DNA of 26,881 nt from a virus: the IMG/VR virus record IMGVR_UViG_3300017781_000097, positions 1-26,881 of that record; one strand, 5' to 3'. Of this stretch, positions 11,162 to 19,613 are shown one piece after another (the stretch's first letter is position 1; the number at the start of each line of letters is the position of its first letter). The translations under genes and the position numbers were made by a program. The notes beneath the pieces were generated by a model, which was not told the DNA's origin, did no database searches, and was given only the letters and a program-made list of their open reading frames with translations.

Positions 11162-11583
11162 GTTTTATTTTTTATAAAAGGAAACTTTTTCCCTAGGGCT
11201 TCTGTCGGCTTAACAAACTCATAATGATTTATTATTTGTAACAACTTAGGTCTCTTAGTTACACTGTAAGGTAAAAACAATTTTGATAAATACAATGCTT
11301 TTTGGTGCGAACATCTCCATCTCCATTGATCTTTTTTTCCTAAAGAACCTTTTCCAATTCCTTTAAAATGTATAGAGCCTACTCCTACAATATCATAAAA
11401 ATTTTTAATACAATCTAAATCTGTCATAGCAACTTCCATTGCTACATTCCATTTCATATAAATTTTACCAGAAGGATTTTTACATTTATATTGTTTATAA
11501 TTAATATTACCTTCACCATCAAACAATCCTGCTGCATAAGCAATTAAGTCATTATTATTATGTGGCATATTTCTATTTTGCAT
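11158..11583 (-). CDS. LAGLIDADG homing endonuclease
   Basis: Contains AYAAGLFDGEGNI (about residues 16-28 from ATG 11583), the LAGLIDADG motif with the catalytic acidic residue, and later VGVGSIHFKGIGKG and WRWRCSHQKAL, typical of the single-motif family, which works as a homodimer. It is a free-standing homing endonuclease that would cut alleles lacking it and be copied in by repair. It overlaps the 3' end of the polymerase gene by 11 bp with this start; starts at 11568 (after the polymerase stop) and 11613 are possible. No intron is visible in the polymerase, whose motifs are intact. Confidence 0.88.
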   Translation of the reverse strand: MQNRNMPHNNNDLIAYAAGLFDGEGNINYKQYKCKNPSGKIYMKWNVAMEVAMTDLDCIKNFYDIVGVGSIHFKGIGKGSLGKKDQWRWRCSHQKALYLSKLFLPYSVTKRPKLLQIINHYEFVKPTEALGKKFPFIKNKT

Positions 11584-13447
11584 CTCCCCAACTCTTTCCA
11601 AGTCCAACATCAACTACTGAAGGAACTTTAAATTCAATTGATTTTTCCATTATTGATTTTATTTCTTTAGCATGATTATCATCCTTAATATTAAAACAAA
11701 GTTCATCATGTATCTGTAACATTGGTAAGTGGCCAGCATTATAGCAATCTAACATTGATTGTTTTGTTTGATCAGCTGAAGACCCTTGAATTAATCTGTT
11801 TAAAGCTTTGTATGTATAGGCTCTCTTAATATTATCCTTACCATATTTTGCTACCGCATTATCAAATGTTTCGGCTTGGTGTAATCCAAAGTCTCTTGTT
11901 TCCCATTTATCAAATCTACACTTTCTTCCTTTTTTAGTTCTAATCACACCTTTTTCATCTGCTGCTAATTTACATCTATCAGAAAGTTTTCTGATGAAAG
12001 GTACCTTCTTATTATATTTTGTAATCAATTCATCTGCTTCATCCTTTGTAACTCCTAGAGATAAGGCTAATTTATTTTTACCCATTCCATACATAATACC
12101 TAGTCCAATAGTCTTTGCTTGTGTTCTTTCAATACCCACTAGATCAGCTATTGTCTGATGAAAGTCTGCACTAGATTCTTTATAAGCCTCTACTAATTCA
12201 TTCGATCCTTCATAACCATCTCCAATAGACGCTGCATAATGAACCGTCATTCGTGGTTCTTGTTGTGAATAATCAAAACTACCCCATTGATACCCTTCCT
12301 CTGGTATAAATAAACTACGAATTTTAGGGCCAAAGTCTTTGTTTCTAGCTGGTACTTGTTGTAAATTTGGGTTACTCATTGAAAGTCTACCAGATACAGT
12401 CCCTCCAAGATCTGATCTAAGTTGTTGAATCTCTCCATGGATCCGACCCTTAACTTGGTATCTTAATATAGAAGATAAAAAAGTACTATGAAATTTATTT
12501 ACTTCTCTTGCATGTACAACTAATTGTGCTATTTTATTTTTATTATTACTTAACCAATTTTGTGTAAAGGAAGGCTCTTTTGTTTTTTCAGTTCTTGGAT
12601 ATTCTAACTTCAGTTTGTCAAAAGCTTTGGCGATCTGGCGTGATGCCCAGATGTCTACTTCTATTCCTGATTCTTTTTTTATGGCCACCAATATTTCTTT
12701 TTCTTGGATCATCATTTCTTTTTTTAATGATTCAGCTTTTTCCACTTGCACTCTCACACCTTTTTGCCTCATCTTTATTAACACAGGAATTAATTGTTGT
12801 TCAAGTTCCCACACTGTTGATAAACTTTGGGTAGATATTTCTTGTTTAAATCTTTGCCATAATTTAAGTGTAAGAACTGCATCTTGCTCTGCATAATAAC
12901 CAACATGTTCAGCAGGTAGCTTCCACATCTCTGCTTTAGGATCTATACCATGTGCTGCTGCAGCTTCTCTTAATTCTGTTTCAGCTTTAATCTCACCAAG
13001 ATAATCAACTGATAATGCATTTAAAGAATAGGAAAATCTATTTTCATCTATCAATGCTGCGGCTATCATCGTATCCACTATTGGTCCGTTGACCGTGATT
13101 CCAGATGCTTCTAGCCAACCCACATCGTACTGAGCATTATGAAATACTTTAGTACAAGGTAAACTACAAATTTTTTTCATGTATGCTTTAACTTGTTCTG
13201 GTATCATGTTACCACCACCTAAATGACCAAAGGGAAAATATCCTTGCCATCCATCAACGGCTACTGCAAACCCTACAATTTCTCCTTTACCTAAAGCCCA
13301 ACCAGCTCCAAGTTTCTCATTAATACCATCATCTCTAGTTTCTAAGTCAATAGCTATCTCAGTTGCATTAGATAAATCCTTATATTCAGATGGAGTATTC
13401 CAAATAGATTTTTTAAATGTCAAAGTTAATTGTAAAGCATTACTCAT
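11573..13447 (-). CDS. polA: Family A DNA polymerase (PolA type) with 3'-5' exonuclease
   Basis: A 624-aa replicative polymerase. The exonuclease domain has Exo I DLE (34-36), Exo II HNAQYD (103-108) and Exo III YAEQD (185-189). The polymerase domain has motif A DYSQQEPR (392-399), motif B RTQAKTIGLGIMYG (441-454; K445, Y453) and motif C HDE (580-582). The position equal to E. coli F762 is leucine (L449), a variant used as a marker of phage lifestyle. No 5'-nuclease domain. AAAGGA lies about 8 nt before ATG 13447, whose first base overlaps the stop of a small lipoprotein gene. It follows the oxygenases and DUF3310 in the unit. Confidence 0.95.
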   Translation of the reverse strand: MSNALQLTLTFKKSIWNTPSEYKDLSNATEIAIDLETRDDGINEKLGAGWALGKGEIVGFAVAVDGWQGYFPFGHLGGGNMIPEQVKAYMKKICSLPCTKVFHNAQYDVGWLEASGITVNGPIVDTMIAAALIDENRFSYSLNALSVDYLGEIKAETELREAAAAHGIDPKAEMWKLPAEHVGYYAEQDAVLTLKLWQRFKQEISTQSLSTVWELEQQLIPVLIKMRQKGVRVQVEKAESLKKEMMIQEKEILVAIKKESGIEVDIWASRQIAKAFDKLKLEYPRTEKTKEPSFTQNWLSNNKNKIAQLVVHAREVNKFHSTFLSSILRYQVKGRIHGEIQQLRSDLGGTVSGRLSMSNPNLQQVPARNKDFGPKIRSLFIPEEGYQWGSFDYSQQEPRMTVHYAASIGDGYEGSNELVEAYKESSADFHQTIADLVGIERTQAKTIGLGIMYGMGKNKLALSLGVTKDEADELITKYNKKVPFIRKLSDRCKLAADEKGVIRTKKGRKCRFDKWETRDFGLHQAETFDNAVAKYGKDNIKRAYTYKALNRLIQGSSADQTKQSMLDCYNAGHLPMLQIHDELCFNIKDDNHAKEIKSIMEKSIEFKVPSVVDVGLGKSWGDAK

Positions 13448-13569
13448 TGATTAGATCCTTTTAACAGTGTTCTGACTACTGTTGTTGCTGGGTTTAAATC
13501 TAAGTCTCTTATACAACCTAACAAACTTAATGACAGCACAAGGACCACAATAATAAATTTTATTTTCAT
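13444..13569 (-). CDS. Small lipoprotein, 41 aa, overlapping the zinc-ribbon gene
   Basis: ATG 13569 opens a frame 41 codons long that ends in a TGA overlapping the polymerase ATG (ATGA). The product begins MKIKFIIVVLVLSLSLLGC, a lipoprotein signal peptide with lipobox LLGC at residues 16-19, followed by a 22-residue mature part (IRDLDLNPATTVVRTLLKGS). It shares most of its DNA with the zinc-ribbon frame. SD weak. A phage lipoprotein this small may serve as an outer-membrane lysis (spanin) or exclusion protein, but neither is shown. The signal-plus-lipobox pattern is hard to get by chance. Confidence 0.6.
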   Translation of the reverse strand: MKIKFIIVVLVLSLSLLGCIRDLDLNPATTVVRTLLKGSNQ

Positions 13570-13618
13570 ATACAACTGCATCTTTTTTACATTTACTGCA
13601 TTTAATTTGTTTTGTCAT
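13451..13618 (-). CDS. Zinc-ribbon protein, 55 aa
   Basis: A 55-codon frame with two knuckles, C7-S-K-C10 and C24-G-P-C27, 14 residues apart, a small zinc ribbon, followed by a basic tail (KFVRLYKRLRFK). It overlaps the end of the upstream oxygenase gene by 17 bp. It may bind nucleic acid. The region also encodes the lipoprotein in another frame; both frames show clear motifs, so both may be used. Confidence 0.6.
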   Translation of the reverse strand: MTKQIKCSKCKKDAVVYENKIYYCGPCAVIKFVRLYKRLRFKPSNNSSQNTVKRI

Positions 13619-14195
13619 CTAAAAATAAATTTCCAGAAATTGTTATTCTTAAATCTTCACTATTATAAAAAGGGTAAACTGTGTGATACAACAGAGCAGG
13701 AAACATCAAACCTTTCTTTTCAAATTTTTTATCTACTGGGATAGATTTTGTTTCTAGTGATCTAAAGAAACCTTTATTAGGACAAACAAATTGTAAATGA
13801 CCTGCTAAATTTTTTACTGAATCAATACCGGGAGCTGCCTTTAATTCATCTTCAATGTTATAAGGAATTTTAATAAATAATATAAAACTCAAAATTCCAT
13901 CGTGACAATGTAAAGGATTAAACTCTAATTTCTTTTGGTAGTTAACCCATAATTCTTTTAAAACTAAACACTTGTTTTTGTTTGAAGATAAAGGAAAATT
14001 TTTCATCCATTTAAAGTTATTATCAGCAATTGTCTCTATAAATTTTTTTACATAAGGGATATGTTCTTGTAAATTATATTCTTCTTTTATATTCCCAGCT
14101 AATCTTGAATTATATTTTTTTGATTTGTCTTTTATAATTTTATTAAGCACATTATAGATTTCATCAGGAATATTAAAACTACATATTTCACTCAT
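13602..14195 (-). CDS. 2-oxoglutarate/Fe(II) oxygenase-like protein, 197 aa
   Basis: The core reads NPLHCHDGILSFILFIKIPY (93-112) and MFPALLYHTVYPFYNSEDLRITISGN (164-189): H96/H98-x-D99 as metal ligand pair, H171 as third ligand and R183 for 2-oxoglutarate. This is the double-stranded beta-helix pattern of the putative oxygenase family common in cyanophages and marine phages. Substrate unknown. It lies between DUF3310 and the zinc ribbon, in the replication cluster. No clear SD is seen before ATG 14195, which directly follows the DUF3310 stop. Confidence 0.75.
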   Translation of the reverse strand: MSEICSFNIPDEIYNVLNKIIKDKSKKYNSRLAGNIKEEYNLQEHIPYVKKFIETIADNNFKWMKNFPLSSNKNKCLVLKELWVNYQKKLEFNPLHCHDGILSFILFIKIPYNIEDELKAAPGIDSVKNLAGHLQFVCPNKGFFRSLETKSIPVDKKFEKKGLMFPALLYHTVYPFYNSEDLRITISGNLFLDDKTN

Positions 14196-14459
14196 CTAAT
14201 TTTTTTTCTTACCTTCATCTTTACGATCTTTAAGATGCTTAATTTCTAAATCACAATAATGTTTTATCTTTTCTAAATCCTCTAATGGTTTACCCTTAGA
14301 TAAATACCTACATACATATTTAATAATATTAGCTTGTAGTGGATTAAGATTGTTCTTTCTTATAAATGTCCAAGGTTGAATGACAAACTGCTTATAGTGA
14401 GATCCTCCAATTTGTTTATCATTAGGAAAGTTTTCATCAAAAAGATCTTTATTTGTCAT
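14196..14459 (-). CDS. DUF3310 family protein
   Basis: About 87 aa with the signature QIGGSHYKQFVIQPWTFIRKNNLNPLQANIIKYVCRYLSKGKPLEDLEKIKHYCDLEI, in which GGSHYK, IQP, N-IKYV-R and KG---DL-K---Y are the family markers. The family is common in phage replication regions; its biochemistry is not settled, and some annotations call it a nucleotide kinase. The start ATG 14459 lies 1 nt after the TAA of the oxygenase upstream. Confidence 0.9.
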   Translation of the reverse strand: MTNKDLFDENFPNDKQIGGSHYKQFVIQPWTFIRKNNLNPLQANIIKYVCRYLSKGKPLEDLEKIKHYCDLEIKHLKDRKDEGKKKN

Positions 14460-14460
14460 A

Positions 14461-15009
14461 TTAATATGCCCAGGTAACAAAAGAATACCTAGTCCCCTTT
14501 CTTACTTTAGTTACTTTATGTGGATATAGAAAGGTAGAAGGAAATAGCATTATATCCCCACACCTTAAACTAATTTTGTTTTTATTCAAATAAAAATCTC
14601 CACCTTCATAATTTTCATTTAAGTTTCCTACAATAGATATTATTGGTACACCCTCACTGTTACTAAAAATACTACTTATTAAATCATAGTGTTCTTTCAT
14701 TTCAGTATTCTCAGTATATTTATTAAACCTTATTGTAGAAAGTTTGTGCACAAATATAGAGTTTGAATGTATTTTTTGATAATTAACTAACACTTCAGTT
14801 ATAGGATCTATTAGTAAATCTCTTTGATATGGGTTAGAAAAAAGAATATCTAAATCATTTTTATCTGGTTCGATTAATTGTTTTTTTTCATTGTGATGCC
14901 AGTAATGTTTATCCCAAGTTTCATTGGTGATATTAGAAATTAATTCAGAACAAACTTCTTTTGATAATTTATTTTCAATGTGTATATAATCTTCTAATTT
15001 ATTTTTCAT
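14461..15009 (-). CDS. Prolyl-4-hydroxylase-like 2OG-Fe(II) oxygenase
   Basis: About 182 aa with the P4H C-terminal fold: IRFNKYTENTEMKEHYDL (H-x-D metal ligands), NENYEGGDFYL, LRCGDIMLFPSTFLYPHKVTKVRKGTRYSFVTWAY (third ligand H, 2OG-binding R). Such proteins occur in cyanophages and pelagic phages; the substrate is unknown, proposed to be host or phage proteins. Start at 15009; an ATG at 15027 gives six more residues. It overlaps the helicase by 11 bp. Confidence 0.88.
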   Translation of the reverse strand: MKNKLEDYIHIENKLSKEVCSELISNITNETWDKHYWHHNEKKQLIEPDKNDLDILFSNPYQRDLLIDPITEVLVNYQKIHSNSIFVHKLSTIRFNKYTENTEMKEHYDLISSIFSNSEGVPIISIVGNLNENYEGGDFYLNKNKISLRCGDIMLFPSTFLYPHKVTKVRKGTRYSFVTWAY

Positions 15010-16645
15010 TATTTTTTTCTTGAACATATATTAAATAATCAGAGCCAATTGGATAATTAAACTTATAATCACTTCTTAACAAATGTAAAGTTTTTCTTGC
15101 TCTAGTTGCACCAGTATACCAAACTTTCTTTTCATCACTTTTTTCTTTTTTATTTTTATTTCTATAATCAGACGGATAATTACCCTTACTGTAAAGCACT
15201 ACATGATTTGCTTCCCCACCTTTAACACTATGAATTGTATCAATAGTTATTAATGGATCTTTGTCTAATTCTTTTTGTCCATATCTCCTAAGTAGTCTAA
15301 TAAAATGTCTTACTTGTTTTGGTTTAAAATTTCTTCTTAATATCCAAAACCAAGGCTTATTCTTTTGGCTATCCTCTAGTGTTAAACCACACCATTCTTT
15401 TAAAGTTTGAAAATCATACTCTCTCATATCAGGTTCATTTCTCCAAAACTTATCTAATCTATAATTAGGGTCTTCTAGTTCTCTAATATTCTTATACATA
15501 TTACGAGCTGCTTTCTTATCTATTTTTTTTCCATTTGTTAATGCAGTCCAAGCTTTAATAGATTCCCATTGTTTCTGATCAAAACATTTTGTTCCTTTAT
15601 TATCTTTATAATAGAGACCAGCATCCTTAGCTAACATTCTTAACTCATTAACAGTTTCATTAATACGGCCAAGGATGTACCAATCTTCTTTAAAATTTTC
15701 AAAAGGTATTTCCTTAAAAGATAAGTAAGCTTTAACAAAACCTTTTGTGTCTCCTGGTAAGTATTCTTTTTCTTCACTATCACTTATACCTCTTCTAATA
15801 ACTTGTGAGAATCTATGAATTGCTTCTCCAAATCTTTGTGTCTTCCTAAGCTTTACTTTTCTACCTGGAAAGAATTTTGTAAAATATTTTGGATCAGCTC
15901 CATTCCATTTATATATAGCTTGATCGTCATCCCCAGCTAAGTAAATTCTTTTTACTTTAGGTGCCATCTTATAAATAACCGACCATTGTAAAGGAGTACA
16001 ATCTTGAGCTTCATCTAAAATTAAAACTTTTAATGAGGGAAAATCTATTTCAGTTATAGCTCTTTCAATCATATCATCAAAATCTATAAATGATCTTTCT
16101 CCTCCACCAGTTTTATAATGTTCATAAGTGCTTATCTTTCTTAAAAAAACAGTAAGAGAATCTCTCTTATATGTCTCTCTTCTATAAGCTTCTTCTGGTG
16201 TAATTAATAAATTTCTAGATTTACTATAAACACCTAATGACCAATCCTTATACATAAAATTATCATCGGCTAATCTTTTGTCACTACTCTTAATTACTTT
16301 AGTTTGAAGTGCAAAATCTATTGTGCAATCTTTTGGGTCAAATACTTCTTCTGGAAAATATCTTCTACAGTAAGTATGTAATGTTTTAAATCTTGCGAAG
16401 TCATCAGTAGTGTAGTTAGGAAAAGATTCCATTGCTCTTCTAACAGCTGTGTTAACAGCTTTATTGGTAAAAGATAAGTAAGCTATTTCTTGTGGCCTTA
16501 TACCTTTTCTTAAATAACTTTTTAATACTTTTTCTATTAAAGTATAAGTCTTACCTGTACCGGGAGGACCAAAGATCTTTACTGTTTTATGGTAAAGTTC
16601 TTTTAAAAATTTAAGTTCTAAACTTTCCTGTGTGGTATTCATCAT
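14999..16645 (-). CDS. SF1 (UvrD/Rep-like) DNA helicase
   Basis: A 548-aa ATP-driven DNA helicase. Motif I GPPGTGKT (26-33), motif Ia YLSFTNKAV (56-64), motif II DEAQD (211-215), motif III GDDDQAIYKW (238-247), a motif V region TIDTIHSVKGGEANHVVL near 468-485 and motif VI WYTGATRARKTLHLL near 510-524. It would unwind the fork or a recombination intermediate. It overlaps the primase-polymerase gene by 35 bp. ATGATG at the start leaves residue 1 or 2 as first. It is a direct neighbour of the primase and probably works with it at the fork. Confidence 0.92.
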   Translation of the reverse strand: MMNTTQESLELKFLKELYHKTVKIFGPPGTGKTYTLIEKVLKSYLRKGIRPQEIAYLSFTNKAVNTAVRRAMESFPNYTTDDFARFKTLHTYCRRYFPEEVFDPKDCTIDFALQTKVIKSSDKRLADDNFMYKDWSLGVYSKSRNLLITPEEAYRRETYKRDSLTVFLRKISTYEHYKTGGGERSFIDFDDMIERAITEIDFPSLKVLILDEAQDCTPLQWSVIYKMAPKVKRIYLAGDDDQAIYKWNGADPKYFTKFFPGRKVKLRKTQRFGEAIHRFSQVIRRGISDSEEKEYLPGDTKGFVKAYLSFKEIPFENFKEDWYILGRINETVNELRMLAKDAGLYYKDNKGTKCFDQKQWESIKAWTALTNGKKIDKKAARNMYKNIRELEDPNYRLDKFWRNEPDMREYDFQTLKEWCGLTLEDSQKNKPWFWILRRNFKPKQVRHFIRLLRRYGQKELDKDPLITIDTIHSVKGGEANHVVLYSKGNYPSDYRNKNKKEKSDEKKVWYTGATRARKTLHLLRSDYKFNYPIGSDYLIYVQEKNNEK

Positions 16646-18161
16646 CCATCTCTGTTACTTTTTTTGTATCTTCTTTTTTAGTTGCCTTTTTATAATCTAC
16701 AAACTTAGGCATTTCGACTGACCACACATTCTTTACACCCTCATGATAATCCAATCTATTACAACCGAGTAAGTTAAGTGCTTCAGTTGCACTTTTAAAT
16801 GTTTTATCATTACCTAAAAATTTTTCAAAAGTAATTTTTTTAAAATAACAAGTATTTGTTTTAGAATCTAAAATAACATAATTATCTTGCAGCTTTTCAA
16901 AATCGTCTTCTTCAATATGACTTTCAAAGAATTTTTTAAGGAAGTTATATTTCTCCTCACCTAACGTATCTTCAAATTTCATCTTCTCATTCTCCACTGC
17001 TTTTCTAACTAATGTAGCCATAAGCATTTCAAATGGAGATGGTCCCGACTTAGGTTTGGGTAATGTCATCCAATAGATACCATATCTAAGAAGTTTAACT
17101 CTAAAAGATTTTTCATCTTTCATATCTTCTGGATTAATTATTATTTTTTCATCTTGAAATGTGAAAGTATATTCGATTGATTTAGTTGATCTTATAAATT
17201 GTACATCTGCAAAATCATCTATCATGTCTGGTACTTGTGAACCAATACCAAGCTTTCTAAGTTTACAAAGATCTTTGTTACATAATGGTGCTATTGCATT
17301 TGTTTTTGGTGGACACTTATAAGTATAATCTTTTTTAGAAATTGATTTTGCTAAAGTTTCTACTTCCTTATGATCTAAGGGAGAAGTAAATATATCTTGG
17401 TTTCTTTTATGAAGAATATTAATTAATTCATTAGCATTTAAATTACCGTCTGCTTTCTTCATTTCTAAAACACCAACATTAAAAAGCAATTCATTTCTAT
17501 GGTTACCCTCCCACTTTTCTGAAATCATTTTTTGAACACAAGGGGGATAGTGTTTCCAATCACTTTCTGGTTCATATTCTTTTATTTTAATATTTTGTAA
17601 TTGTTCTAAAGTTACAGTTTTTTTAGCTATCATTTCTAAAAAATTATTTATTAATACTGGTGTATTGTTATCATTGTATGCAAACTCTGTAGTTTGATCC
17701 TTATTAAAATAAGGCATGTTTAAACATTTGTTCATTGGGAAAACTTCTTCAGAATAGAAAAAAGTTTTGTTCCAATCGTTTAAAACTTTAAGAACTTCTT
17801 TTACTGGAGACCAATCGTTTAAAAATAAAAATAAGTGTAAACCACCAGATTTTGATCTTGTTGGAATAAGGGGTAGTTGATTATCTCTAATTATATCTAC
17901 AATTTTTTTTTCAGAAAATGTTGTGTAGTTTCTAGGATCAATATCTATGCATCCCCATTTACATACATCACCATTCTCTGGTTTAATACCAATTCGTGTT
18001 TTACCTTCTAAATGTTTTTTCCATAACTCAAGAGTAATAGGTTCGTGAACCGTGAGTACCTTTACTTGTTTCTTACCCCGTTCATCTACCTCTCCAGTTA
18101 GAGAGGTAGTAATGAACAGTTCAGAATTACCCTCAAATATTTTTAAGAGCTCCTGTTCCAT
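16611..18161 (-). CDS. Primase-polymerase (archaeo-eukaryotic primase family)
   Basis: A 516-aa protein. The N-terminal AEP core shows D73-I-D75 (WGCIDIDPRNYT) and the S-x-H motif (RSKSGGLHLFLF, H109). Then PPCVQKMISEKWEGNHRNELLFNVGVL (about 206-232) and a Cys-rich region (YKCPPK ... LCNKDLCKLRKLGIG, about 284-311) form the primase C-terminal part, followed by a domain of unknown role. It makes RNA or DNA primers, replacing a DnaG primase. It lies between the ssDNA-binding-like protein and the SF1 helicase. Starts at ATG 18161, 3 nt after the upstream stop. Confidence 0.85.
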   Translation of the reverse strand: MEQELLKIFEGNSELFITTSLTGEVDERGKKQVKVLTVHEPITLELWKKHLEGKTRIGIKPENGDVCKWGCIDIDPRNYTTFSEKKIVDIIRDNQLPLIPTRSKSGGLHLFLFLNDWSPVKEVLKVLNDWNKTFFYSEEVFPMNKCLNMPYFNKDQTTEFAYNDNNTPVLINNFLEMIAKKTVTLEQLQNIKIKEYEPESDWKHYPPCVQKMISEKWEGNHRNELLFNVGVLEMKKADGNLNANELINILHKRNQDIFTSPLDHKEVETLAKSISKKDYTYKCPPKTNAIAPLCNKDLCKLRKLGIGSQVPDMIDDFADVQFIRSTKSIEYTFTFQDEKIIINPEDMKDEKSFRVKLLRYGIYWMTLPKPKSGPSPFEMLMATLVRKAVENEKMKFEDTLGEEKYNFLKKFFESHIEEDDFEKLQDNYVILDSKTNTCYFKKITFEKFLGNDKTFKSATEALNLLGCNRLDYHEGVKNVWSVEMPKFVDYKKATKKEDTKKVTEMDDEYHTGKFRT

Positions 18162-18164
18162 AAT

Positions 18165-18992
18165 TTAAAATGGAGTAGCTTCTTTGCTGCTATTATTTCC
18201 TTGGGATTGATTTTCTTGTGCAAAATCTACCTTACCAAAAATATCACTCTTCATCGCACTTTGATAAAAAGTTTGAGTAGTTTCTAAAGCTTTTAAATTC
18301 TCAGTTGCGTTTAAGAATTTATCAAACTCTACAACCCATCCATACCAAGAGTTTTGTGAATTAGACTCTTTAGTCGTGCTTAATTTATAAGCAGTAGACC
18401 ATGATGGTGGATTGAACATACCATTCTTACCTTGTGCTCTTCTAGACATAATCATGGAATTCCATGTCTTAGATTTTTTCTTTTGAGTAGACTTCATAGT
18501 AATCAATGCTTGTTCTAATGGATTATAATTTTCATCCAAAATATAAACAAAGTGATTACCAGTGTCTTCAATATAATTACCGTTTGGTAATCTATCTTTA
18601 TTATCAGCACCTCTATTTGTTTGTGACATAATAGATGGATCAGTATGAATTGCTACTGGTCTTCCTGGACTGTCTCCTTTGTCTTTCCATTCATTAAAAG
18701 TATTTATGTAAAGACAAGGTACTACGATTAGGCCTTGTCTACCTTTCCATACCTTACCAGATGTTTCACTCCATATGTCTCCTTGCTTAGCAGTCTCGAC
18801 ATACTTACCATCCGTCTCGTCTAAGACTGGTGAGTTAGCATAAAGTATTTTTAGGATTGGTAGTTTTTGATCACGAGCTGTAACATACTCTTGACCTTGT
18901 CCTGCCATCTCTTCTAAATTTATTTGAGTTGGTAGGTTACTTGCTTTTTTTATTACCTCTTTAGCTTGAGGTTTCGTTTGCTCTTGTGGCAT
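18165..18992 (-). CDS. Putative ssDNA-binding or replication accessory protein, 275 aa
   Basis: A conserved phage family in replication clusters: QEYVTARDQKLPILKILYANSPVLDETDGKYVETAKQGDIW ... GLIVVPCLYINTFNEWKDKG is the pattern that I know from other phages as a possible ssDNA-binding protein (the assignment is uncertain). The C-terminal tail ends ATPF after a disordered Q/N/S stretch, weakly like SSB tails. GAAGGAG is 7 nt before ATG 18992. It precedes the primase-polymerase directly. Confidence 0.6.
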   Translation of the reverse strand: MPQEQTKPQAKEVIKKASNLPTQINLEEMAGQGQEYVTARDQKLPILKILYANSPVLDETDGKYVETAKQGDIWSETSGKVWKGRQGLIVVPCLYINTFNEWKDKGDSPGRPVAIHTDPSIMSQTNRGADNKDRLPNGNYIEDTGNHFVYILDENYNPLEQALITMKSTQKKKSKTWNSMIMSRRAQGKNGMFNPPSWSTAYKLSTTKESNSQNSWYGWVVEFDKFLNATENLKALETTQTFYQSAMKSDIFGKVDFAQENQSQGNNSSKEATPF

Positions 18993-18995
18993 TGT

Positions 18996-19541
18996 TTACT
19001 CCTTCGTGGTTATTTTAGTTTTATTTGCAACATAGGTTCCAAACAATTCAGCGGGTACATCTTTTCCTAGGTCCTGAATTTGTTCTCTAACAAATCCTCT
19101 TAGACTGCTTGGATGTACGGATGTTTTTTGCTGTACTGCTAAGCCCTTTTGTTTCAACTCTTCTACAAGTGATTTGGCTTCATTGTCTTGTTTCATTCCG
19201 AACTCTAATGATACTTGATTTTTAATCAAGTCACCGTGTCCGTTTTCTCTTAACCAATGAAAAGCTTCTTCACTCTTTGAAGCTGGTATTCTAGCTGAGT
19301 AAAATGGTTTTACTTCAACAGATGACCCATCTGAGAGTTTAATCATTGATACACCAGCTTGTTGCATTAAGTTTGGAATTGTCTGCTCAGAAAGAGTTGA
19401 CTCAACTTCCTTCAACTTTTTAAGTTGTTCTTCAGCCGTTGATATTTGTTTCTGAGTTTCCAATAACTTATTGCAAGATTCGGCAATGTCTTGTGACATG
19501 CCAGTATCTATCGATACGATAGATTCTGCTTCTAAGTCCAT
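18996..19541 (-). CDS. Conserved-type phage protein, 181 aa
   Basis: First gene of the replication unit, with AAGGAGG 6 nt before ATG 19541 and its own promoter. An N-terminal coiled coil (about residues 25-55) is followed by TIPNLMQQAGVSMIKLSDGSSVEV, AFHWLRENGHGDLIKN and a VHPSSLRGFVREQI ... AELFGTYVANKTKI ending. This layout is that of a widely distributed phage family next to replication genes; I know of no proven function. Cytoplasmic. Confidence 0.75.
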   Translation of the reverse strand: MDLEAESIVSIDTGMSQDIAESCNKLLETQKQISTAEEQLKKLKEVESTLSEQTIPNLMQQAGVSMIKLSDGSSVEVKPFYSARIPASKSEEAFHWLRENGHGDLIKNQVSLEFGMKQDNEAKSLVEELKQKGLAVQQKTSVHPSSLRGFVREQIQDLGKDVPAELFGTYVANKTKITTKE

Positions 19542-19565
19542 AAGAACCTCCTTGTGCGAATCAAT

Positions 19566-19593
19566 ATATTATTTGATTGATTATTGCAAACAA
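19566..19593 (-). promoter_or_regulatory. Promoter and inverted repeat in the 19.5 kb divergent gap
   Basis: On the minus strand TTGTTT (19593-19588) and TAATAT (19571-19566) are spaced 16 bp, in front of the replication unit. AATCAA (19559-19564) and TTGATT (19573-19578) form a 6-bp inverted repeat around the -10. The same 72-bp gap must carry the plus-strand promoter of the SNF2 helicase, so an operator shared by both directions is possible. Confidence 0.4.
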
Positions 19594-19613
19594 ATAATTT
19601 AAATAATTTTACA

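Noticed and set aside
12580-12896. Plus-strand frames inside the polymerase gene.
   Set aside because: Antisense to a well-conserved enzyme; composition is that of reversed polymerase codons.
11158-13447. A group I intron in polA, suspected because of the homing endonuclease.
   Set aside because: The polymerase frame and all motifs are continuous, so the endonuclease is free-standing.
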